DNA from: Panagrolaimus kolymaensis
Lineage: Eukaryota; Nematoda; Chromadorea; Rhabditida; Panagrolaimidae
DNA: 64,000 nt
Reading direction: 5' to 3'
Assembly: GCA_028622995.1 (NCBI GenBank)
Contig: JAJQJQ010000021.1
Span: 2,170,001-2,234,000 of the forward strand
The notes under the pieces were generated by a model. That model saw only the letters and a list, made by a program, of their open reading frames with translations, was not told the origin of the DNA and made no database searches. The translations under genes and the position numbers were made by a program. Position 1 is the stretch's first letter. Every line of letters starts with the position of its first letter. Of the stretch, positions 56,577 to 64,000 are shown one piece after another.

Positions 56577-57703
56577 GAACAGCAAAAATTTTTTTTTCGA
56601 TTTTCTTGGCTGATAATTCGTACCCGGGGGTTTTAACTATGAAAATCACGAAAATAGAGGCCGTTTTGCTATTAGATATACTCATTATGGAGATACAGTA
56701 ATCTAATTACCTATAATTATGAATTTTTTTATTTTTTAAAGTTCTATATACCATTCGATTCGTAAAAATGTGCTGAAGAACATTGTAATTGATGCCAACC
56801 CTCGAAGTCCATATAAAAATAGTACTATGCCGCTATCAAATGGTATGAATTATGGTTTTGACTGGAGAAGTATCTCGTAAAGTCCCCGTTCGCAAGTTTT
56901 CTCAATTGATTCGAATTCTCCATACATTTTTACGTATTTGTGCCGAAAAACATTAAAAAATTTTGTGACCCACGGTACCTATCTATACAAACCTGATAAT
57001 GCTATAGCGGCATAGTACTATTTTCTTTAGGAAAAATGTCAAAGTCGTAATTCAAAAGTTTCTTAGAATAATTTTTTACATATTATCGTGTTTTAACATA
57101 TTTTTATTATAATCAACAAAAAAATTTGTAGATTACTGTAGGGTTACGGTAAGATTTTTTTGTTGATTATAATAAAAATATGTTAAAACACGATAATATG
57201 TAAAAAATTATTCTAAGAAACTTTTGAATTACGACTTTGACATTTTTCCTAAAGAAAATAGTACTATGCCGCTATAGCATTATCAGGTTTGTATAGATAG
57301 GTACCGTGGGTCACAAAATTTTTTAATGTTTTTCGGCAAAAATACGTAAAAATGTATGGAGAATTCGAATCAATTGAGAAAACTTGCGAACGGGGACTTT
57401 ACAAGATACTTCTCCAGTCAAAACCATAATTCATACCATTTGATAGCGGCATAGTACTATTTTTATATGGACTTCGAGGGTTGGCATCAATTACAATGTT
57501 CTTCAGCACATTTTTACGAATCGAATGGTATATAGAACTTTAAAAAATAAAAAAATTCATAATTATAGGTAATTAGATTACTGTATCTCCATAATGAGTA
57601 TATCTAATAGCAAAACGGCTTCTATTTTCGTGATTTTCATAGTTAAAAACCCCCGGGTACGAATTATCAGCCAAGAAAATCGAAAAAAAAATTTTTGCTG
57701 TTC
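56577..57703. mobile_element. Second foldback element, ~560-bp arms, CAA target duplication
   Basis: A 1127-bp near-perfect palindrome bounded by GAACAGCAAAAATTTTT and its reverse complement, with its centre near 57140. It is flanked by CAA (56574-56576 and 57704-57706). Each arm contains a smaller inverted pair around ATAGTACTATGCCGCTATC. It begins 19 bp after the stop codon of the split alanine-rich gene. The two foldback elements share no termini, so they are separate families. No coding capacity. Confidence 0.88.
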
Positions 57704-57979
57704 CAAAATTTTACAGAAAAGCTTAATTTTCTCAAAAAATGAGTTTTACTTTGTTGATTTTTTCGTGTTTTTGTTTTCATCTTTTAAATAAATGTTATAT
57801 TTGATTTTTTTGTGTTTTGCATTTGAACATACTTTAAGGAGGAGGAGATTCTTTTTAATGATAGCTAAAAATAAATTACCCAAAATAAGTTGAACAAAAT
57901 TGAATGCAATAAGGGTCAGTAATCACTACTTTATATGAGAATGTTTGCGGCGTTTACGGATACATAAAAGAAACAACGA

Positions 57980-58056
57980 TACTCTAACATAATAGCGTCA
58001 TGTTGAATCATTGGGATTATGGCTTGTAACGTAAACTTTGGTGAACCCATTTACTG
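57980..58056 (-). pseudogene. Inverted, frameshifted fragment related to 47940-48030
   Basis: The minus strand reads GTAAATGGGTTCACCAAAGTTTACG..., similar to GTAAATGAGTTCATCAAACTTTACG at 47939 on the plus strand, with a one-base deletion that breaks the frame. The family is unknown. Confidence 0.5.
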
Positions 58057-58091
58057 TTAAGGGAAGACCTCTCTCTACACGCTTTCTTGGT

Positions 58092-58400
58092 TATCCTCCA
58101 TATTTTCCACAATACTAATTAAAAACGTTAGTACTATTTAGTTTCTCAAATTAGATTCCTAAATGTGAAATAAAGCATTTCAAAAGCACAAATTATCGAG
58201 ATGAAAACAAATCTAAAGTTAGTAATAACTATCCGAAAAAGAAAACGCGTTCTCCATAAACTCTTTTCTCTGTACCTTCATCAATTTAATTGTGAACGAG
58301 AAGAATCAATAGACAAAATTCAACAAACATTTATTAAACAAACATAACAATAGCTAATACAATTTATAACATCACAAAGTAATCATTTCTTTAGTTGATT
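58092..58400 (+). pseudogene. Third, 5'-truncated copy of the secreted-protein 3' end
   Basis: From GGTTATCCTCCATATTTTCCAC to about 58400 this matches the last ~15 codons and 3' flank of the Pro/Tyr-rich gene copies (41287-41600 and 50900-51210), with more substitutions. The rest of the gene is gone. It runs directly into the 3' end of the LRR-like gene at 58402. Confidence 0.8.
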
Positions 58401-58401
58401 T

Positions 58402-59275
58402 TCATGGAGCACGGGAATTTGTACCATCATCATGGATAATTTTGTAGTCTTTGAGTTCAGGCCGAATAGATTCAACAAGAGCGATAAGTTCTTTCAAGTG
58501 ATCAAAATCAGCTGTTCCTCGACAATCATAATGCAAAGAAGATAGTTCAGGAGTTGCAGCTGCAACAAGAACATTTTGAAGTGTACCAGAGCGAGTAAGA
58601 AAGTTGATTTTCATCATCCTAAGAGAAGTGAGCTTCGTCATGTGTTTGAAAATAAGGAGAAGATTCGGAAGATGCCAAAATCCATTGAATTCAACCTAAA
58701 AAAACAACAACAGGTTAAAAGAGAAATACAAACAAGAAAATCATAATGATAAGTTAAAGCAAAAGATGGTATATTTTAACAAACCTTGGTAACACTTCCA
58801 TAAAAATCAGCAGCGAAATCTGATTGTTTGATGTTGATCAAGATACTCTCCATGTTGATAACGATTGAATCATTTGGCTTCGATTCTTTGAGCATTCGTT
58901 CATAGTCGGTGAGAGTTTCATTTGAACCATCAGTATAGGAACATCGAATGCCAGCTAATGCAAAGCTTATTTTGTCAATTCTAAAAACAATCATTTTTAT
59001 AGTAAAGGAATAAAATAAGGAAAAACTAACTGTTTTTTAACAGCGACAGCTTCTTCAACAGGAGTCGGTTCAACAACAAGAGATTGTTCTTCAACAGGAG
59101 TTGGCTCTTCAACAAGAGTTGGTTCTTGAACAGGAGTTGGCTCAGCATTTTCTTTATCACTATCATTCTTTTCAACCGGAGGAGATTTGACTTCAGATTC
59201 TTTTTTTGCAGAAGGTTTCTTGGACTTTGGACCTGTAGGTTTCTTTCCACCTCTTTTTTTCTTGTCGCTACCCAT
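58402..59275 (-). CDS. LRR/F-box-related protein with Lys/Glu/Pro-rich N-terminus
   Basis: Three exons: 59275-59031, 58980-58785 and 58695-58402; 244 aa. The N-terminal ~80 residues are Lys-rich and then carry tandem EPTPVEE-type repeats (EPTPVQ, EPTLVE, EPTPVE...). The rest is FTH/LRR-like: NDSIVINMESILINIKQSDF, a beta-strand-like VTKVEFNGFWHLPNL, TKLTSLRMMKINFL, and a final PELSSLHYDCRG. It lacks an evident F-box. It may belong to the same expanded family as the F-box-like genes at 42151 and 52132, whose position next to the secreted-protein gene it also shares. Confidence 0.75.
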
Positions 59276-59768
59276 TGAAATCAGAGAAGTTGATTGCTTG
59301 TAGCTAAAAAGGATGAAATAAAGCAAATTATTCTATGAAAGTGCTCGCAAAAAAAGAAGAAAGACGCGAAATAAGCAGGCAGCAAGAGGATGAAAAATGT
59401 CGGAAACAAAAATGAAGAAAACGTTGAAGAAAAAGTTTCAATCAATCGAACAACTTGTTTTTATGAATACAGTACATATGAAATTTTCGTTGCATGAATC
59501 GAGAAATTTTCAAAAAATGCTTTAGCTACCTTGTGTTTGCGTTAAAAATGAGTACATATGTACATAAAATTTAATCATGATGTTTCATTTTCAACATATT
59601 CTTACGAATCTTTTTGACATTGATCGAATTTGAAGAAGATGTTTACTAAAGCCTTTACTTCGAAATTGTTTACTTTGATTAAAAACCTTTTTCATTTAGA
59701 TTTGTTTTTCTAATTTCATGTTTATCTTTGCTTGCTTTCTTTGTTGTTTTATTGTTGTCGATGCCGAT
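59276..59768. other. Spacer between LRR-like and lectin-like genes
   Basis: I see no gene. AT-rich sequence with no obvious repeats; it must include the promoter of the minus-strand LRR-like gene. Confidence 0.35.
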
Positions 59769-61101
59769 TTATAAAATGTAAAAACAACCACCAAATATAT
59801 GTAAAAGCTTTATTAAAATTGGTTGGAAAGTTAACGCAAGTTCTGTCTTTATTATTGTCCCCAATATTATTATTACTATTATTTAAAAACTTACTTTGAT
59901 GTTGTTGAGGATTTGTATCAATGACATATGTATTTTGAACAACTTTAACATTCTTAATCACATTATCTACAAGACATTATTAGCTTTTTAATGAATATAA
60001 AAATAAATTCAATTTATGAAAACAATAATGCTTTTTTACATTTATCAAAAATATTTTATAACAAAGTTCGATTTCTGCATCGTTTCCGCTGCTTTTTTGG
60101 TAAAGTATTATTACCTTGAGCTTTTCGAGGAATTTCAGCATCATGTTGTGGCTTTACTGGCGGCAGAGGTTTAACTGCTGCTTTTGTTGTTGCAGGAGTT
60201 TGTTTTGTAGCTGGTTGAGTTGGTATAGTTTTTGGTTGATGCTTGATGGGAGTTTGAGGAGGCTTTGCAGTTGTAGGTTTTGTTGTTGTTGGAACAACTT
60301 TGATTACCGTAGCCACCGCTTCAGCCGCCACTGGTTTTGCTGCTGTTACTGGAATTTGTGGCAAAGCTGGAGCTTGTGCTGCTGCTACCTTTGTTGCAGG
60401 CTTTTTACAAATTACTTCATCCAGATCTTTTGCAATCCAATCATGCCAACCATGAAATTCTAAAATATCACTTTTACTATTAATCTTTAAGTTCCTCAGA
60501 TTCTAAAGAAAGCTTACTTGTTGTTTTTCTTAATCGAGTTAATCTTTCAATGGGATTATCATTATTTGGTTGAGGTTTAAGGTGGTGGCCCTTATCCCAA
60601 TTAATGAAATCATTTTTAGTTCCATCTTCCCATCGAAAAGTTTTAGCATTATATTTACCTTTGCCGGGTTGGAAAAGGCCAATGAAACCATTGTGGAAAT
60701 TATTTTCTAAAAAAGTTAAAGACGAAAGTTATTTTAGTTAAGCCTCTTCCTCCAACTTCGATAACTTACCAAGAAAATCATTTTCTAGTTTACTATGAAT
60801 TGAAGCCGGATGACTATCTTTATCAATATTTTTACAATAATTTTTTGAAATTACTCCTTCGATTTTCTGAAATCAATGTTTATGATTATTATATTTTATT
60901 GATTTCATAATCCTAAAATTACCGTACCTTTACATTGTTTGGAAGTTTAACTTTTGTGTAACAATAAACTTTATCAAATTTAGCTATCTTCCATTTAGTT
61001 CCACCAATACATTCATAACCATCCAAAATTGGATTTTCAGCATTAACAACGTAAAAGATGCAAATAATGGTAAGGAGTCCAAACTCCTTTACCAAATGCA
61101 T
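59769..61101 (-). CDS. Secreted C-type-lectin-like protein with Pro/Thr-rich region
   Basis: Exons 61101-60928, 60866-60770, 60706-60518 and 60459-60115, then probably 59966-59895 and 59842-59769. If the GTAATA donor at 60114 is not used, exon 4 instead reads to a stop at 60056 (287 aa). A signal peptide (MHLVKEFGLLTIICIFYVVNA) is followed by a C-type-lectin fold: GYECIGGTKWKIAKFDKVYC, then ENNFHNGFIGLF..., the WEDGTKNDFINWDKG segment that corresponds to the WxDGxxxxYxNW strand, and WHDW...VICKKPA closing the domain. Calcium-binding EPN/QPD motifs are not evident, so sugar binding is uncertain. A long Ala/Thr/Pro-rich, probably O-glycosylated tail follows. The two 3' exons match in phase but need transcript support. 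Confidence 0.75.
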
Positions 61102-61390
61102 CTTTTTCTTTGTGTGTTAAAAAAAGAGAAAATAAGAATACAATGAAGAAAAATCAAAGTTTGAAAACGGTTTTATAATAAAGACTTTTAAAAATTTTAC
61201 GGCTGTGATTGTAATAAAAGCTTTGAAGTTTGCGACAAAGCACTTTTTGGAATTTGTTTCTCATCCATGAAATCCGTTCTTTCTTTCTCATCTTTGTCGC
61301 TAAAATGTTTGAAACATAAAATGAGATTGCAAAGAAAATCTTTATTATATTTACAAAACTAATCAAAAGCATTTACTACAAAAAATATAT

Positions 61391-61786
61391 TTATTTTCCA
61401 ATTGTTGGATAACGAAGAGGAGAGAATGGAGTTGCAAGGCTTGGATAACCTCCACCATAAAGACCCGCATTTAAACCAAGTCCAAGACCACTTTGAGGAT
61501 ACATACCATAAATGGATGGTGATTGATATGGATTGATAATACCAGAATAACCAAGAAGAGGATTCGTGAGTGGACTAACTCCAATACCAAGTCCAAGAGC
61601 AGGGTTCATTAAAGCTGGATTATATGCAGAAAGAGCTGGATTCATGATAGCAGCAGGATTTGTTAAAGCAGGATTGAATGCTCCAAGGGCTGGATTAACT
61701 AAAGCGGGATTGTAAGGAGAATATTGAGCAGTTACAACAATGGCAAAAAGAGCCAACGCAATGAATGTTGAGCGGATTAAAGCCAT
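61391..61786 (-). CDS. Secreted NPAL-repeat protein
   Basis: A single exon of 131 aa starting at MALIRSTFIALALFAIVVTAQ, a signal peptide. The in-frame upstream Met at 61894 is unlikely because it would bury this signal. The mature part is a repeat of Y-N-P-A-L-V/M-N-P-A-L-G units followed by a Gly/Leu/Tyr-rich tail (GLGLGLNAGLYGGGYPS). It resembles small secreted Gly/Pro/Asn-rich proteins of nematode surfaces; no family is assigned. A TATA box lies 70 bp upstream. Confidence 0.82.
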   Translation of the reverse strand: MALIRSTFIALALFAIVVTAQYSPYNPALVNPALGAFNPALTNPAAIMNPALSAYNPALMNPALGLGIGVSPLTNPLLGYSGIINPYQSPSIYGMYPQSGLGLGLNAGLYGGGYPSLATPFSPLRYPTIGK

Positions 61787-62638
61787 CGTTTTCTGAGAAG
61801 CAATAAAATTGAATCTGAAGCAAATAGCAACTTGATTTTTGCAAATAAGCAGCGTGCTTTTATACCAATTATTTGAAGCCAAAAATGGAATCAAAAATCA
61901 TGGCTTGTTATTCTTTTTTTCGGTGTTTATTTGAAACAATGGATGTTTTTTTTATAAAGCAAATATTATGGATTTCGTTTTGTGTTGTTTAAACACGTGT
62001 AAATTAATAATGTATCAAGCAAGCAAGTAAATATTACCTTTATTATTGTTATTATTAGTGTTGTTGTTTTTTATTTTTTATATTGTTGGAAGCTGCAAAA
62101 AATAATGTGATCATTATCCTACAAGAGTTAAGAGAAAAAATTCCAGAGGAAACCTTTTGTTTAAAATTTTTTAAAGAAAAATAAAGACTTATAAAAAAGA
62201 AATAAAAAAAGTGATGAAAAACAGGAACCATAATTCTCTCTTTTAAAAAAATCTTTTTTTGCTAAACACTTGACCAGTTTGTGGCTCCTGCTTTTCAACA
62301 AACACATCTTCCTTTTTCATTGACCTTGAACAAAATCTACAAACTATAAAATTATCTTTGTATATAACAAACACAAAAAGTGAAAGTTAACTACATTATT
62401 TTTAGACCACCTTTTTCTCGAGTTAGTTTTATTTTTTATCTCTGTAATTGACACTTACAACTACAAAAAATAAAAAACAAGTTTTCTATCCTCCCTTCGA
62501 AGTTAGTTATAAGAACGAAGGACACTAATTTAAAGTTAATCAAAGGGAAGCTGTTGCTGAAACGCGATACCTACTTTTATTTATAAAAAACTCAACTTTT
62601 ACTTGTAATTATTTTTGTTTTATTATCAAAACAGCAAT
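61787..62638. other. Divergent intergenic region before the P450 gene
   Basis: About 850 bp between two divergent starts. It contains the NPAL gene TATA box and no coding signal. I see no TATA box near the P450 ATG. Confidence 0.4.
61856..61864 (-). promoter_or_regulatory. TATA box of the NPAL-repeat gene
   Basis: TATAAAAGC on the minus strand, about 70-78 bp upstream of the ATG at 61786. It is the best core-promoter match in the compact half of the window. Confidence 0.55.
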
Positions 62639-64000
62639 ATGTTGCTTGTTTTGGTTATTGCCTTAATAGGCTTGCTATTATTTTATAATTATTATTGGAA
62701 GCGGAAGGATTTACCACCAGGTAAGGTTTTAGATTTTTCTATGATTTTTGAGACTAATTGATCGACTATGAAAGACAACTGGTTTTATTTTCCCTTCCAT
62801 TTTTAGGTCCACCACCTATTCCATTAATTGGAAATCTCATTGAAATAGCTAAAAATCCCCCGGGTTATGATGTATTTAAACAATGGCAAAAAACTTATGG
62901 CGATGTTTACACTTATTGGTTATCTGAACAACCCATTATTGCTGTAACAGATTATAACTTAATTTATGAAACTTTTATCAAAGATGGCGATGCATATGCA
63001 GGCCGAACAACTTTGGGAGAATATCATACTTATGTAAGAGGCGGAAATTATGGAATTGTTTCAACTGATGATGATTTATGGAAGGAACATCGTCGATTTG
63101 CTTTACAAGTATTTCGAAATTTTGGAATGGGTCGTGGACTCATGGAAGAAAAGGTAACCTTTTACTCGGATCTAAAAGCGTCCTTTAAATTTTTTTAAAT
63201 TTATTGTTTTTAGATTCTTTGCGAGCTTGAAAATATGTTGGATGATGTATTTCAAAAAACAACTTCAAAGAATCCTACCGAAATAAATATAATCCCAATA
63301 TTTGAAGTAACCGTTTCAAATATAATCAATCAAATACTATTTGGTTTTTCATATCATAATGAAAAAGAAAAATTACAATTTGCTCGATATAAAGATGTTA
63401 TAGCTCGACATATGCAAATGGGTTTATCACCATCATGTATTTTAGGTTTATCATTTCCTAAAAGTGTTAGATATTTACCATTTATTAAGGATAAAGTGGA
63501 TTTACTTTTAAATGATTATAAATTTCTCACTGATTATTGTGGCGAGCAAATTAAGAAACATCGAATTGAAATGAAATCAAATAATTACAATAATAGCAGC
63601 GAACCAAAAGATTATGTTGAAGCATATCTTCGAGAAGCGGAAAAAAATCCAACTTCCTTCACCGATATTCAATTAATTAATTCTTTGTTTGATCTTTGGA
63701 TTGCTGGACAAGAAACTACAGCGAATACTTTGATTTTTTCAATTTTATATATTTTACACAATCCTCAAGTTCAAGATAAACTTCACAAAGAAATGGATGA
63801 AATAATTGGTTCCAATCGAAGAATTACCCTTTCAGATAAAAGTTCATTAATTTATATCAATGCAGTTATAAACGAAACTCAAAGATGTGTAAATTTATTG
63901 CCCCAAAATTTGTTACATAAAACTATGAAAGATGTAAAAATTGGAAATTATTTTATTAAAAAAGGAACAACTATTTTGCCTCAAATTTCTAATGTTTTGA
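62639..64000 (+). CDS. Cytochrome P450, CYP2-like, truncated by the window edge
   Basis: Exons 62639-62720, 62807-63153 and 63214 onward, open to the window end. The ATG lies in AACAGCAATATG. An N-terminal membrane anchor (LLVLVIALIGLLLFYNYYW) is followed by the proline hinge LPPGPPPIPLIGN. The C-helix motif WKEHRRF, the I-helix oxygen-binding segment AGQETT (as in AGxxT) and the K-helix ExxR (ETQR) are all present. The PERF region and heme-binding cysteine loop lie beyond the window. An ER-bound microsomal monooxygenase is inferred; nematode relatives (CYP33-35 type) act on lipids and xenobiotics. The substrate cannot be told. Confidence 0.95.

Overview
The window is nuclear DNA of a free-living or parasitic nematode. 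It is very AT-rich. Spliced genes have mostly 45-60 bp introns ending in TTTTTAG or TTTCAG. It carries three innexins (gap-junction genes), a peptide-type GPCR, Ly6/ET-like and C-type-lectin-like secreted proteins, F-box-like genes, a C2H2 zinc-finger gene, a GNAT and a cytochrome P450. The splice style and low GC fit Rhabditida (possibly a Tylenchina/Panagrolaimus-like lineage), but I cannot name a species. All gene models below were spliced by hand, and exon phases agree throughout.

The window splits into two compartments. From about 0.53 to 33.8 kb, introns are long and intergenic gaps large. Nearly all non-coding DNA there carries a short directional motif, an A/T run followed by AACTG on the + strand, every ~40-110 bp. 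It runs straight through genes of both orientations and a 10-kb gene-poor stretch (12.7-23.1 kb), and avoids most exons. This compartment holds a single-pass membrane protein gene (0.15-3.3 kb, -), a tRNA-Thr-like gene (4.2 kb, -), a 46-aa membrane protein (6.1 kb, -), a TPR co-chaperone-like gene (7.7-9.2 kb, +), a small ORF (9.7 kb, +), a GPI-anchored Ly6/ET-like protein (10.4-12.7 kb, -) and a complete seven-helix receptor (23.2-32.7 kb, +). The receptor's 4.4-kb first intron contains a hAT element with intact ends and target-site duplication.

From about 34 to 64 kb the motif almost vanishes and genes are compact: zinc finger (-), acetyltransferase (+), innexin (+), a secreted Pro/Tyr-rich protein plus an F-box-like gene present twice in a ~3-kb segmental duplication (40.0-43.2 and 49.6-53.2 kb), a divergent innexin pair (43.9-47.7 kb), an alanine-rich coiled-coil gene and its broken paralogue, an LRR-like protein, a secreted C-type-lectin-like protein, a secreted NPAL-repeat protein and the first half of a P450.

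Mobile DNA is prominent: one hAT element, two GC-rich hAT-like MITEs with perfect 8-bp target duplications, a third similar element without one, several hairpin MITEs, and two large palindromic (foldback) elements with apparent 3-bp duplications, one of which splits a coding exon.

The most unusual feature is the directional AACTG array. Its density, strand bias, exon avoidance and sharp edge resemble the organisation of nematode 21U/piRNA loci, where each small RNA has its own motif-driven promoter. The motif is not the C. elegans one, so this is a hypothesis to test.
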